A DNA stretch of 64,000 bases. Origin: Rhizobium sp. Root274 (GTDB lineage Bacteria; Pseudomonadota; Alphaproteobacteria; Rhizobiales; Rhizobiaceae). The notes under the pieces are model-generated. The model was not told where the DNA came from. It ran no database searches and saw only the letters and a program-made list of their open reading frames with translations. Each line of letters starts with the position of its first letter. The stretch's first letter is position 1. The stretch lies in NCBI RefSeq assembly GCF_001429245.1, contig NZ_LMJE01000011.1, forward strand, positions 120,678 to 184,677. Direction: 5' to 3'. Made by a program: the position numbers and the translations under genes. Shown piece after piece: positions 52,332 through 62,582 of this stretch.

Positions 52332-53267
52332 ATGAGTTGGAACCCATCTATCGACCCACGTTGCCCAGAGGAGGTCGGCATTGATGCGATCGAGACTCTT
52401 ATCGTTCCGCGTTCCCGCGACCTTGGCGACTTTAAGGTCCGGCGCGCCTTACCAGCACCGAAGCGGCAAATGGTCGGGCCTTTCATCTTTTTCGATCAGG
52501 CAGGACCCGCTGAGTTGCTAACGGGCCAGGGCGTAGATGTCAGGCCGCACCCCCATATTGGCCTTGGCACAGTAACCTACCTGTTTAGGGGCGATTTCCA
52601 CCACCGCGACAGCACAGGTGCCGATCAGGTCATAAGGCCCGGCGCGCTGAACTGGATGGTGGCTGGCCGCGGCGTTACCCATTCAGAACGCACATCCTCA
52701 ATAGCGCGCAACGGCCCGAATAGCCTGTTCGGCGTCCAAACCTGGCTCGCACTGCCAGATAGTCACGAGGACGTAGCTCCAAGCTTCGAACACCACGGCA
52801 AGGAGACGCTGCCTGTCATCGAGGACCACGGCGTCTCGGTTCGGATCATTCTTGGCAATGTCTATGGCAAGGCCGCACCCGCGACGATGCTTTCTGAGAC
52901 CTTCTACGCCGATGTGACACTTGAACCGGGAAGCCTGCTCCCGATGCCGGACAATCACGAAGACCGCGGCATCTATATTGTCGAGGGTTCTATTTCCGTT
53001 GCCGGACAGGAATTCGAGTCTTCACAAATGATGGTGTTTCGGCCGGGTGACCGCATAACAGTGGCTGCCGGAGAACGGGGCGCGCGACTTATGATCCTTG
53101 GCGGTGCAACATTCAATGGGCCGCGTTACATCTGGTGGAACTTCGTCGCGTCATCGCAGGAACGCATTGAACTCGCTAAGGCGGAATGGCGCGCGGCGAA
53201 CTGGGGCAAGGGTCGCTTCGACCTGCCCGTTGACGACCGGAATGAATACATTCCTTTGCCTGATTGA
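52332..53267 (+). CDS. Pirin-family protein
   Basis: Bicupin of 311 aa. RPHPHIGLGTVTYLFRGDFHHRDSTGADQVIRPGALNWMVAGRGVTHSER is the pirin metal site, with three His and a Glu. Bacterial pirins can act as quercetinase-like dioxygenases or redox sensors; which applies here is unknown. ATG 52332 is chosen over the upstream frame. The DUF5996 gene follows after 25 bp, so they are probably co-transcribed. Confidence 0.9.
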   Translation: MSWNPSIDPRCPEEVGIDAIETLIVPRSRDLGDFKVRRALPAPKRQMVGPFIFFDQAGPAELLTGQGVDVRPHPHIGLGTVTYLFRGDFHHRDSTGADQVIRPGALNWMVAGRGVTHSERTSSIARNGPNSLFGVQTWLALPDSHEDVAPSFEHHGKETLPVIEDHGVSVRIILGNVYGKAAPATMLSETFYADVTLEPGSLLPMPDNHEDRGIYIVEGSISVAGQEFESSQMMVFRPGDRITVAAGERGARLMILGGATFNGPRYIWWNFVASSQERIELAKAEWRAANWGKGRFDLPVDDRNEYIPLPD

Positions 53268-53292
53268 ACGAAGACGAACTGGAGAAAAGACA

Positions 53293-54543
53293 ATGAACCA
53301 GTGGCCCCATCTCGACTATCTAGGTTGGCGAGAGACCTGTTCGGCCTTGCACCTTTACCTGCAGATCGTGGGGAAATACCGTCTGGCGCACACACCCTGG
53401 CTCAATCACTCGTGGAACGCAACATTCTACGTCACACCACGCGGGCTGGCTACTTCATCGATCCCCAATGGGCCAGGTATCGAGATCCTGTTCGATTTTC
53501 TCGCGCACAGGGTTATCGGCACCTCTGGAAACGGACACTCGATTTCGTTCGATCTTGAGCCAATGACGGTTGCAACATTCCACAAAAGTTTCGTACACCT
53601 GATCTCGGAGCTGGGCGGAACGCCAACATTCAATGGTCGTCCAAACGAAGTGTCGTTCCCGATTCCGTTCGCTGAGGACGAACGCGACCGGCCCTATGAC
53701 CGTGAAGCCGTTCAACGCTTGCATCAGGCGTTAGTCTCGATCGATAGGGTCTTCACCCGGTTCCGCACATCCTTTCTCGGAAAATCGAGCCCTGTTCATG
53801 TGTTCTGGGGCAGCTTCGATCTGGCCATAACGCGCTTCTCGGGGAGGCGTGCGCCGCTTCATCCCGGCGGCGTCCCCGCGTTGCCGGATGATGTGGCGCA
53901 GGAGGCTTATGACCGCGAGGTGTCATCGGCCGGGTTCTGGCCAGGGGGCGGGGGGATCGATTATCCAGCCTTCTACGCTTACGCCTATCCTGCACCCGGT
54001 GGTTACCGCGGCGCGCGGGTGCAGCCCAATCGCGCGTTCTGGCACGAAGGACTTTCGGAGTTCATTCTCCCCTACGATGTCGTGCAGTCCGCCACCGATC
54101 CCGATGAAACCTTGAAGTCTTTCCTAGTCTCGACCTACGAGGCAGCGGCCGATCTTGGCCACTGGGATCGCGATCTTCTGGAGTGCGCGCACGGGCAACC
54201 GCGTCAGGTGCGCGCCCCAGACGCAGCAATGGCCCACAACAACAGCCCGCCGCTTGGCAGGGAACTAGTCGAGCGGGACGATGGCCCGACAAAAGGGCGT
54301 TATCGCGTTGTGATTGATGGCATTGAAGCGGAGATGGCATATAGCCGAGCCGGAGCAGACTTGATCATCATCGATCACACTGATGTGCCCGGCGCGTTGC
54401 GTGGCCGTAAAGTGGGCGAACGACTTGTGCGCCAAGCGGTTGAGGATGCACGGCGCGATGGCATTCAGATCATACCGCTTTGTCCGTTCGCAAAAGCACA
54501 GATCGATCGTCATCCGGAATGGCAGGACATTGTGCGTTGGTGA
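53293..54543 (+). CDS. DUF5996 protein fused to GNAT (NatD1-like) acetyltransferase
   Basis: Protein of 416 aa starting MNQWPHLDYLGW with GGAGAAAAG upstream. Residues about 1-310 match DUF5996 (LHLYLQIVGKYRLAHTPWLNHSWNATFYVTPRGL...ISFDLEPMTVATFHKSFVHLI...VHVFWGSFDLAITRFSGR). Residues about 330-416 are a small GNAT domain: GRYRVVIDGIEAEMAYSRAGADLIIIDHTDVPGALRGRKVGERLVRQAVEDARRDGIQIIPLCPFAK. The two are normally separate proteins. No stop or gap separates them. Confidence 0.85.
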   Translation: MNQWPHLDYLGWRETCSALHLYLQIVGKYRLAHTPWLNHSWNATFYVTPRGLATSSIPNGPGIEILFDFLAHRVIGTSGNGHSISFDLEPMTVATFHKSFVHLISELGGTPTFNGRPNEVSFPIPFAEDERDRPYDREAVQRLHQALVSIDRVFTRFRTSFLGKSSPVHVFWGSFDLAITRFSGRRAPLHPGGVPALPDDVAQEAYDREVSSAGFWPGGGGIDYPAFYAYAYPAPGGYRGARVQPNRAFWHEGLSEFILPYDVVQSATDPDETLKSFLVSTYEAAADLGHWDRDLLECAHGQPRQVRAPDAAMAHNNSPPLGRELVERDDGPTKGRYRVVIDGIEAEMAYSRAGADLIIIDHTDVPGALRGRKVGERLVRQAVEDARRDGIQIIPLCPFAKAQIDRHPEWQDIVRW

Positions 54544-55284
54544 CGAGAGAGCACTATCTGTTCGGTGAATTTATCCCTTTGAAAGCTTATTGAGGAATGC
54601 CCCTTGATGAGAGGTTCCTCAAGACAACGGCACTAACTGAGTTATCCACCCTTGTTCGTGTCCGACGAAATCGTTTCTAGGTATCTCTAACGGGGCAAAT
54701 TCGGCAGATGTCACAATCACCTACGGTTGCGCCTCTTATCAGGACCCTCCTGTTAGGAACTAGTAGTCTAACGTGAAAAATCAACGGAGCACGGGTCGGA
54801 TTACTTCTAGTCCTTGAGCAATTAATCATGTTGAGACAGCAGTATGAATAAAAATGCGCTCCACATATTCTCGTTAAACATGAGTCGTGGAAGCAAAATT
54901 ATGAATTATTTTCCGTCCGATTAAAGCGTGCTTAACTAAATTTAAATTCGGATCTTAGCGATATTTTTGCGTATTTTGAAGGGCTTTATAATAGATCGGC
55001 ACGCGCGACGGAAGTCTGCAATTTTTCTTTTGGTACGGCGCAGCGCTTACCAAAATCCCTCGCACCTGGGTGATTTGACCCTGAACAATGAAACCTCACC
55101 GTGTGGTAGAGTCTTCGCTTTCAACGCGGAAAAATCTTCATCGCATTATCCAAGAATGCGATGCCATACTGCCAGTGCCTAACTAACGGCATATCACGTT
55201 AATTCGTCCGCAGGTGGGGTCTCAACTGGTACAGCCGGATGTCTCCCCAAGGGACCGTGGCGCAGCGCAGAAAGCTCATGAGCA
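54544..55284. other. AT-rich intergenic region, 740 bp
   Basis: No recognisable gene or repeat. It separates the pirin/DUF5996 unit from the convergent oxidoreductase gene. The base composition is visibly AT-richer than the genes. Confidence 0.4.
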
Positions 55285-57336
55285 CTAAATGTAAAGCTGC
55301 AGCTCGTCTTGTGCTGGCACTGAGCAGCAGATAAGAACCTCTTGTTCATTTACCGCATAGCTTGGCTCGAACAGGTAACTCACACCACCCTTAATGACGT
55401 TGGCCCTGCATTCACCGCAGTTTCCAGCACGGCAACTGTAAGACGGAGAAAGCCCGCATTGCTCTGCCAGTTCGAGCAGCGTACCGCTCCCCGGCTCCCA
55501 CCTGGCCTCCTTGGAAGACCGCGTGAAGACGACTTTGACCGGATCGGAAGCTGGAGCGCGAATAGCTCGTTTGGCGGTCTCGCTGCTGTCCTGATCGCGT
55601 TTCAGGGCCGATGGTCCGAATGCTTCTGCATGGATACGATCATCACTGATGTTCAGTCCACGAAGCCCGTCATACAACGACTGCATGAACGCAGGCGGAC
55701 CACAAAGGTAAAAATCAAAGTCGCCGAATGGCAGACGCGCTTTCAGCAGGTCGATGTCGATGCGTCCCACAGCATCGTACTTTTCCTCATCCTGAGCCTG
55801 CGGTGCGCTCAAAACTCGGACTTCACGCACGCTACCTTCGCTTGAGCGAACCAACTCATCGATTTCCACATCGAAGGCGCGTTCGGACACCGTCCGCGAA
55901 GACCGGAAAAGCCAGATCGGCCGGCGATAGCGCGTGCGGGCACCTTCATTAACGACATGGTGCAGCATGGACAGCATCGGTGTGATGCCAATGCCGGCAG
56001 CTAGCAGCACAGCAGGGCGGCGAAGCTCCATTGCGTCGATAAAGAAGCCACCACCCGGCGCCATGGCCTCGATCTCGTCTCCGGGCTGCAGTCCATGCAG
56101 TAACTGCGAGCCCTTGCCGTCCCGCTTGACACTGAGCCGGTAGTCTTTGTCCGATGGCGCACTCGATATCGTATAGCTGCGCCGCACGAAGCTACCTTCG
56201 TCAGAAATCCGGATCGGAAGGTGCTGGCCAGCCTGGTGAGCAATCAGCGCCTTGCCATCTGCGGGTTCGAGATAAATCGACCGTATCGTCTCGCTTTCCG
56301 CGACAACCTTCTCGACCCGCAGCCGCCGCCAGGTCCTTGCTTTCCGCGCAGCCTCCCCACGCTGCTCAGCTTCCTTCCAGCTTCCGGTCGCCAGACTGTC
56401 GGGAGAGAATCCATTTTCGGCGAATGTCCAGCGCAGTGGCAGCGCGTCCGGCCGGAGGGCGATCTTTTCTGGAAAGACGCGCCACAACCGCTCCGCGCCC
56501 TGGAATGCCTCAATCTCCTCAGAATTCAGGATCACTTCGACTCTGCCGCTCACCTGCAGGATGTCCCCCGTATCGTGGTCGGTGAACAGCAACCCGGCGC
56601 GGGGATTGATTAGAAAGTTGCCAAGTGTGTTGAAGAACAGATTGCCGTTGAAGTCCGGAACAGTCAGTGCCCCATCCCCATCAATGCGGACGAATCCGGG
56701 ACGACCGCCACGATGCGATACGTCCACCTGACGGCCCTGCCCGGTCCGGTCAACATAGGAAGCCACAAAGAATGTGTCGGCGCGGGAGATGATCCGGCAC
56801 GCCTTGTCATTCAGCTCATTCGTAACGATAGCTGTGCCCGACGCCCTCAACGCCGGATCCCGAACGAATTCATGATATCGGCTCTGGATATAGCGCGGAC
56901 AGTTGCCGAAACTCTGACCGACAGCGACCTCGAAGCGCCTCTCGTCCTGCCGACCAATCGTGCCGTTGAGGCGGTTCCGGCGCCGGGTAACTAGATCGAC
57001 ACCGACCAGACCGACTGAGTCTCTATCTTCCATCCCACTTTCCGCCGGATCAGCCCAGTCGCGTTCGGCTTCGACTGCTAGCGTTGAGGGATCGGGCGAA
57101 GTCAGAAAGCCTGGCCGGCCAGCCCGGACGGTCGCCCAGGGCAGGCCTTCAGGATCGACGGCGCCAATCACGACAAAAGGCAAAAGGGGAAAGAACTCGC
57201 GATGCTGATCGAGAAGGAAGTTCCGCAGCACTGTTCGACCGACTGCGTCCATATGATCGATGACACCTACGCTTCTTTGCAGCGCGAGTTCGCCCTCATG
57301 CCAAGGCGAAACATGACGTTCCAGACCTTCTGACAA
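55285..57336 (-). CDS. PNPOx-like / FAD-NAD reductase / 2Fe-2S ferredoxin fusion
   Basis: Three-domain flavoprotein of 683 aa. The N-terminal half (about 40-325) is pyridoxamine-phosphate-oxidase-like (FFPLLPFVVIGAVDPEGLPWATVRAG...NFNGNLFFNTLGNFLINPRAGLLF). An FAD domain follows with RRSYTISSAP (R-x-Y-S) and an NAD domain with AAGIGITPMLSMLHH and FYLCGPPAFMQ. The C-terminus has a plant-type [2Fe-2S] site CRAGNCGEC...C. It starts at TTG 57336 with GGAGG 5 bases upstream. It is 50 bp after the GST gene and likely co-transcribed. Such fusions move electrons from NAD(P)H to an unknown acceptor. Confidence 0.9.
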   Translation of the reverse strand: MSEGLERHVSPWHEGELALQRSVGVIDHMDAVGRTVLRNFLLDQHREFFPLLPFVVIGAVDPEGLPWATVRAGRPGFLTSPDPSTLAVEAERDWADPAESGMEDRDSVGLVGVDLVTRRRNRLNGTIGRQDERRFEVAVGQSFGNCPRYIQSRYHEFVRDPALRASGTAIVTNELNDKACRIISRADTFFVASYVDRTGQGRQVDVSHRGGRPGFVRIDGDGALTVPDFNGNLFFNTLGNFLINPRAGLLFTDHDTGDILQVSGRVEVILNSEEIEAFQGAERLWRVFPEKIALRPDALPLRWTFAENGFSPDSLATGSWKEAEQRGEAARKARTWRRLRVEKVVAESETIRSIYLEPADGKALIAHQAGQHLPIRISDEGSFVRRSYTISSAPSDKDYRLSVKRDGKGSQLLHGLQPGDEIEAMAPGGGFFIDAMELRRPAVLLAAGIGITPMLSMLHHVVNEGARTRYRRPIWLFRSSRTVSERAFDVEIDELVRSSEGSVREVRVLSAPQAQDEEKYDAVGRIDIDLLKARLPFGDFDFYLCGPPAFMQSLYDGLRGLNISDDRIHAEAFGPSALKRDQDSSETAKRAIRAPASDPVKVVFTRSSKEARWEPGSGTLLELAEQCGLSPSYSCRAGNCGECRANVIKGGVSYLFEPSYAVNEQEVLICCSVPAQDELQLYI

Positions 57337-57386
57337 CTTAACCTCCTTGGAATTGGCGGCCGATCACGTCCGGCCAAACCTCGACA

Positions 57387-57998
57387 TCAGGTCCTGAGGC
57401 CCGCGGCGCTCTTTGGAAATTCGACAAAACCGGGAAGCGCCTCAATGCGGGTCAGCCACTGCCGCACATCGGGATAAGGGGTGAGGTCCACATTGCCTTC
57501 CGGCGCGCCGACGATGTAGCTGTAGAGTGCGACGTCGGCGATTGTCGGCTTGTCACCGATGATAAACTGATGCCGCACGAGCTCCTGATTGATCAGCGTC
57601 AGAATGCGATGCGCGCGCGCAATGACCTCTTCAGCGCGAAAATCGGCACCGAACACGGTGATTAATCTCGCAGCACAAGGTCCATAAGCGATCTCTCCAG
57701 CCGCAACCGAAAGCCACTTCTGGACCCTCGCGACACTTTCCAGATCGTCCGGCAACCAATCCTTCCGGCCAAGCTTTGTCGCGAGATAGACAAGGATTGC
57801 GTTGGAATCATTGACGATGAACCCGTCATCTTCGAGCACCGGCACCTGACCGAACGGGTTGAGCTTCAGGTATTCAGGGGTCCGATGTGCGCCATTTGGA
57901 ATGTCCACCTCGATAAGCTCAGCCTTCTGGCCAAGCAGCGAGAGGAAGAGGACGGCCCGATGGGCATGACCAGAGAGTGGCAGTTGGTAAAGCTTCAT
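57387..57998 (-). CDS. Glutathione S-transferase
   Basis: GST of 203 aa starting [22 protein letters not shown]. The thioredoxin-like N-domain has [14 protein letters not shown] (cis-Pro) and [10 protein letters not shown] (Ser of the glutathione gamma-Glu site). The helical C-domain ends with [17 protein letters not shown]. Upstream of the PNPOx-type oxidoreductase; together they suggest handling of electrophiles. Confidence 0.92.
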   Translation of the reverse strand: MKLYQLPLSGHAHRAVLFLSLLGQKAELIEVDIPNGAHRTPEYLKLNPFGQVPVLEDDGFIVNDSNAILVYLATKLGRKDWLPDDLESVARVQKWLSVAAGEIAYGPCAARLITVFGADFRAEEVIARAHRILTLINQELVRHQFIIGDKPTIADVALYSYIVGAPEGNVDLTPYPDVRQWLTRIEALPGFVEFPKSAAGLRT

Positions 57999-58230
57999 CT
58001 CAGTATTTCCTGGTTTCAACATTCGGCTCAAGCCGCAACAGCAACCTATCGACTTCCAGAAATTGCAATAAATGGAGTTTGTGGATGTCCTTGGCAACGG
58101 CATATTGCAGCCCGCACCTTAGGCGATACGCGTAAAGCTGTCCGATAGCGAGAAACAGGCATCTTCGCCAAGTAGGTATTTCAACGCTGGGAGTAACTAT
58201 CGAGGTCGTCAAAGGACTATGATTTGAGCT

Positions 58231-58468
58231 TCAGTCGACCAGTTTTCCGCAATGGTACGAATTGAAGTTGGCAAATTCCATTGCCCATTTCGTCCCATCC
58301 GGGAGGTTGTTGAGATCGGCTTTCTGAGCCCTCAGTTGATTGACTTTCGCTTGGACGCAGATCTGCAAGGCCACAGCCTCGCTCAGGTTTCGTTTCAGGA
58401 GGTAATTTTGTCATGACTGTCGAGGCGATCAATGCCAGGATTGGTATAACTTGTGCAGATAGGGTCAT
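58231..58468 (-). pseudogene. Possible frameshifted small exported protein
   Basis: The minus frame begins MTLSAQVIPILALIASTVMT, signal-peptide-like. A second frame, entered after about 27 codons, reads ALQICVQAKVNQLRAQKADLNNLPDGTKWAMEFANFNSYHCGKLVD and stops at 58231. It looks more protein-like than the continuing first frame. A one-base shift would join them. No family recognised. Confidence 0.35.
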
Positions 58469-58561
58469 TGTCTAGCTCCTTCTGGCAATGATGGCAGCCG
58501 CGTGGCTGCCATCATTGCTGCACTCAGCGTCTTGGGAGGCGCTTTCGCTGACATGGTTGGA

Positions 58562-58810
58562 TTACGAGGCGTTTGACACGGTACGATTGACCAGGGTCAC
58601 CGACTTGTCTTCATTGACTTTGTAGATCTCGCGAACGTCTCGTCCACTTCCGTCCGGGAAGGTATGGAAGAAGGTTGAACCGGCAGGAGCCTTCTCCAGT
58701 TGGACGTTGGCATTACCATAGGTGATCGAGCCAGGGATTGGCGCAACGGATGCAAAGGCTGCCGAACCGGTCATCAGGGAGATTAGAGCTGCGGAGATGA
58801 TGGCTTTCAT
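58562..58810 (-). CDS. Small exported protein, 82 aa
   Basis: ATG 58810 gives MKAIISAALISLMTGSAAFA, a clear signal peptide, then SVAPIPGSITYGNANVQLEKAPAGSTFFHTFPDGSGRDVREIYKVNEDKSVTLVNRTVSNAS. No cysteine or membrane segment in the mature part, so probably a small periplasmic protein of unknown function. Confidence 0.75.
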   Translation of the reverse strand: MKAIISAALISLMTGSAAFASVAPIPGSITYGNANVQLEKAPAGSTFFHTFPDGSGRDVREIYKVNEDKSVTLVNRTVSNAS

Positions 58811-58978
58811 GGTTGTATTTCCTTCTGTTAGTCTGAGGTTGAGACGCGCCGGGTATTCTGCCGACGTCCACACATGACACGATGTCAAACGGCTGAATCT
58901 CAGCCGCTGCCAAACGGGGGCGGGCCGTTGGCATTTAAGTTTGAAAAAATTTTTTCGGGCGGCGTTTCCGATTTTTTC

Positions 58979-59032
58979 GAACGTAGGTATTTTTCCTAAC
59001 TCGGAAAATGTAATCGGTTGAACGTAGGTATT
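58979..59032 (+). repeat. GAACGTAGGTATT direct repeat pair
   Basis: The 13-mer GAACGTAGGTATT occurs at 58979-58991 and 59020-59032, 41 bp apart, about 170 bp upstream of the small exported protein. It could be a pair of activator sites. Confidence 0.45.
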
Positions 59033-59856
59033 AATATTGCATTCTTCGCGTCTGCATGCAGTTCCATTGATCAGTTATGAGCAATTCGGTTCTGCATGAT
59101 CCAAATATACATCTACTAGACAAAGAGGCGTTGCCGATGGTGCGGTCACTGTACCAATCTTGCGGATTGCGTTTGGCGAGCCGCTGTTGATGAAGATCAG
59201 CTACACAGACCGAGGCTCATCTGGCTCAGGTTGTTTTAGAAGGAGTCTGCTATGTCTGGTTTCACGGCCTGCGTGCGCAGCGAATATTGTGGGATAATTT
59301 GAGAGCGACGTTTTCGCGAGTGCGGCTCTGGATGCATATGGGGTTGTTCAGCAACATCTAGCAACATTAAGCAGCACCGGCGCTCCGGAGTGATAAAGCC
59401 TTGCTGCGCTTCTGCGCTCTGGCGGACGGCAGGTCCGGTCATGCTGTAAGAAGGGGCTGCCTAATGAGTTTGCTGGAGAACGCTATGCCGCGACTTTACA
59501 GCCACATTAACCGCCCTAGGCCAGCATTGTGTATCATCAGCCGCACCTTGCACTCACGTCGGTGCGCTTAAGCCTTATGTAGAATTCGGTGTGACGTGGC
59601 GGCTCACTCGGCTCTGGATGCGAGGTGCTAAATAGGCCGGACATGGCCGTGTCCGATCCGAGTGTATCGTGGTGCGGTCTAAGCGCGCTTGGAACGGGTT
59701 GCCAGTTTGGTTTTCTGCCTGCAGTTTGCGCCGGAGCCGAAGCTCCGGCGCGGGCCAGCGCATGGGGCGGGGGAGGAGGGGCGGCGCTGGCCGTAGATGG
59801 TTGTGGTTCCATCTGCTAAACACTTTGGGCCATTCTGCGTATCTTCGCGTGCTCCT
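59033..59856. other. Intergenic region without recognised genes
   Basis: About 820 bp. Short frames only; none shows a family pattern or ribosome site. Confidence 0.4.
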
Positions 59857-60087
<231 letters not shown>

Positions 60088-60429
60088 TCGCGGCCACAAT
60101 CCTTACAGCCGGGTGCATTGAACGCAGCGTTAACAGGGGGCCACCCTAGCTAGAGTGTTCTGAAGCAATTTCCGCCGGACCATTCCATACCCCGTGGAGT
60201 GCACCCCGTGTAACGGTTGATTGGGGGGGCTTCGTCGCAGGGCCGCAAGCGAGCAAGTGGCCTTAGTCGGGTTCCATAATTCAACGTTACGCCGCACATG
60301 ACCAAAATGAGTGAATTCAGGGGGTAAAAAATGCAGGTCAGAGGGTCTGATCTCTTCAGGACCGAAAACTAATGAATCGGTAGTAACCTAGCCTCACGTC
60401 GATCCGACCAAGTTGAAGCGCACGATACA
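60088..60429. other. Intergenic region before RES toxin gene end
   Basis: About 340 bp with no recognised gene or terminator. Confidence 0.35.
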
Positions 60430-61035
60430 TCAGACGATTGCTATCGCGAAGTCGTTCAAGATTTGCGCCACCTCATCTCGAAAATTCAGGAGGGGTCCAG
60501 CAGCCGTTACCCTTAGTTTTGTAAGCGCGCGATCAAATAGGACGACATTGGTCTCGCCATTCAGGCGAGAGTCGTAGATGATGCCGTCGGGTCTATCGTC
60601 GTGAAGCCAGAGTGCTCTTGACCATTGTTGCCCGAGTTCGTGCGAAGCAGCGCGGGCAGCATCAGTTGGAACGCGCATCCGCAGCATACCGTCAGAGCGC
60701 AGGTCTACGAGCCGAACAGGTTCAATGGTCGCGACAGAGGCGCAGGCCACCTCCAGAAGCTCCTCCATGCCGATAGGGAAAGCGCCCTTTGATCCGATAG
60801 CACGCTCGCGCAAGACCGCTTCGGCGAAGCAAACCTTGATGCTGCTGCCGAAATAAACGACGCCGAAACGATCAGGAGGTGTCAGGGCAATTTCAGGATC
60901 ACTAAAACGGCTCGATCCGAAGCCGTAGCCGAGGGGATTAGGATACCGGCTTTGGTATAGCCGGTACCACGATGCCGCAGAGGTCAGTTCAATAATCACC
61001 AGTTCGCGCGAACCAAAGTCGGTTGGCGGAAGCAA
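60430..61035 (-). CDS. RES-domain toxin (NAD+ phosphorylase)
   Basis: Toxin of 201 aa. The three residues naming the family are present: Arg in SWYRLYQSRYPNPLGYG, Glu in CFAEAVLRE, and Ser in IIYDSRLNG. Known RES toxins (MbcT) degrade NAD+. The start is uncertain: TTG 61035 has no ribosome site and the reading frame extends upstream into the antitoxin end (stop at 61060). It is downstream of its antitoxin, 15 bp apart. Confidence 0.9.
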   Translation of the reverse strand: MLPPTDFGSRELVIIELTSAASWYRLYQSRYPNPLGYGFGSSRFSDPEIALTPPDRFGVVYFGSSIKVCFAEAVLRERAIGSKGAFPIGMEELLEVACASVATIEPVRLVDLRSDGMLRMRVPTDAARAASHELGQQWSRALWLHDDRPDGIIYDSRLNGETNVVLFDRALTKLRVTAAGPLLNFRDEVAQILNDFAIAIV

Positions 61036-61049
61036 GTTCGATGAGATGC

Positions 61050-61718
61050 TCAGGAGAAATCACCTTTGCCAATTGAGCGTGCTGCTCCTACTGCATCTTC
61101 GATCATGCCGGCGCGCAGCATTTCGAGACCTGTTCGACCGCCAAGGCTGGCGCTTTTCTGCAAAAGGAACCGGTACACCGCCCAAGGGTGCCCGTTCAAA
61201 GCCTCAAACAGTTGCGCGAGGCCACCTAGCAGTTGGCCGTCATCTCCAATCTGCCACCTTGGAAACCGCACGCCTCGCTTCGCTCCCTCGAGCCCAAGAA
61301 CCTCGTGACGCTTGCGCTTTTTGTTCACAGTCTCCCGTGTAGATCCGATCTCATCGGCGAACTCGTCTGCGGACAACATCTCGGGCCGCTTAAGGATCTC
61401 GGCGACACGCTCGCTTCCGCGCTGCTTTGCAGCCGCGAGGGCTATATCCAGCGCGTCCTTTTGTGGCGTGATTTCCTCGATCTCAATTTCGGGTTCTTCG
61501 TCCGAGGATCGAATGACATATGTCACCCGTACAGTGCCACCTGTGTTCCTGGCGCGCTTCACACCTTCGGAAACTCCAGAAAGCACTCGCGCAGCGGTCG
61601 CGCGGGCCGCTGCTTTCTTCTCGAAGAGTGGCTCCCATTTTCCAGCATATCCGGTAATTAGATTACCGCGACGCTCGGAGCGCTTGCGGGAACCACCTTT
61701 CTTATCGATCATGGCCAT
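61050..61718 (-). CDS. Antitoxin partner of RES toxin (Xre/MbcA/ParS-like)
   Basis: Protein of 222 aa starting [18 protein letters not shown], with GGAGG 6 bases upstream of ATG 61718. A basic N-terminus is followed by an acidic segment and an HTH-like part ([30 protein letters not shown]). The C-terminus [36 protein letters not shown] is typical of the toxin-binding domain of RES antitoxins. It precedes the toxin, the usual order. Confidence 0.82.
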   Translation of the reverse strand: MAMIDKKGGSRKRSERRGNLITGYAGKWEPLFEKKAAARATAARVLSGVSEGVKRARNTGGTVRVTYVIRSSDEEPEIEIEEITPQKDALDIALAAAKQRGSERVAEILKRPEMLSADEFADEIGSTRETVNKKRKRHEVLGLEGAKRGVRFPRWQIGDDGQLLGGLAQLFEALNGHPWAVYRFLLQKSASLGGRTGLEMLRAGMIEDAVGAARSIGKGDFS

Positions 61719-61916
61719 ACGGCACCTCCGCATAGAATATGGAGTGTCTCGTCAAGTTCGTCAACTTCGTCAACGGTATTCGATCGAACTTGAATAACAG
61801 CCGCGATGGGGAGCGGACGCAGGCTATTGATTTATCTAATAATATACCGCGTAATGGGGTGCCTGCAAATATCCATCGGCGTCTCAACAGCTTAGGCTTG
61901 GCAGATTGGTGCCGCG

Positions 61917-61938
61917 GGTTCTAACCCTTTCAAGGCGG
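61917..61938 (+). other. tRNA-like 3' end / TTCAAGGCGG site
   Basis: GGTTCTAACCC then TTTCAAGGCGG resembles the tRNA-like end at 27176-27197 (19 of 23 bases agree). No complete tRNA folds here. A possible old attachment site. Confidence 0.25.
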
Positions 61939-62007
61939 CATGGTTTGACCAGGCCTCCGTTTGGGACAGACTCCCTTGAAGACGCCCGTGACTGTTGACA
62001 GCAAGCC

Positions 62008-62042
62008 AACTCCATTATTATACAACGTATAATAATGGAGTT
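62008..62042. promoter_or_regulatory. 35-bp perfect palindrome over DHFR-like gene start
   Basis: AACTCCATTATTATAC (62008-62023) and GTATAATAATGGAGTT (62027-62042) are perfect 16-bp arms around AAC. The GGAG at 62037-62040 is the ribosome site for ATG 62046, and TATAAT may serve as -10. A TetR gene is the second gene of this unit. Binding of that repressor here would block both RNA polymerase and ribosome access. Confidence 0.7.
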
Positions 62043-62045
62043 AAG

Positions 62046-62582
62046 ATGATTACCGGACATGTGTTTATCGCGACGAGCCTAGATGGCTACATCGCACGCG
62101 AAAACGGCGACCTCGATTGGTTGCTGAAGTACAACGACGCCGGAGAGGATCATGGCTACAACGACTTCATAAACAGGATTGACGTCATCGTTATGGGGCG
62201 AGGAACTTATGAGTCAGTCCGGAAAATGGGGGAGTGGTTTTATACTCGACCAGTTCTCGTACTCTCAGCCAAGCTTTCCGCTCAGACGGTGCCTGCAGAA
62301 CTCACGGGTAAGGTCCGTTTCTCCGACAAGTCGCCACGGGATGCAATGGCGATGTTAAGCTCAGAGGGATCAAGGCACGTGTACGTAGATGGGGGGCAGG
62401 TTATCCAATCCTTCCTTAAGTGCCGTATGATCAGTGACATGGTGATTACGACAGTCCCGATACTGCTTGGGGCAGGGCGGACACTGTTTGGGAAAGGCCA
62501 GCGTGATCTGGAACTTGTGCATAAAAACACAAGATCGTTTCCTTCTGGATTGGTCCAGTCCGCTTACGACATCATCAGATGA
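62046..62582 (+). CDS. Dihydrofolate reductase-family protein (RibD C-terminal type)
   Basis: Reductase of 178 aa starting MITGHVFIATSLDGYIA. DVIVMGRGTYESVRKMG and VYVDGGQVIQSFLK give the RibD-C/DHFR-like NADPH fold. Members like this are common and their substrates are not known; they are not the essential DHFR. The TetR gene overlaps by 4 bases. The ATG has GGAG upstream inside a palindrome. Confidence 0.88.
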   Translation: MITGHVFIATSLDGYIARENGDLDWLLKYNDAGEDHGYNDFINRIDVIVMGRGTYESVRKMGEWFYTRPVLVLSAKLSAQTVPAELTGKVRFSDKSPRDAMAMLSSEGSRHVYVDGGQVIQSFLKCRMISDMVITTVPILLGAGRTLFGKGQRDLELVHKNTRSFPSGLVQSAYDIIR

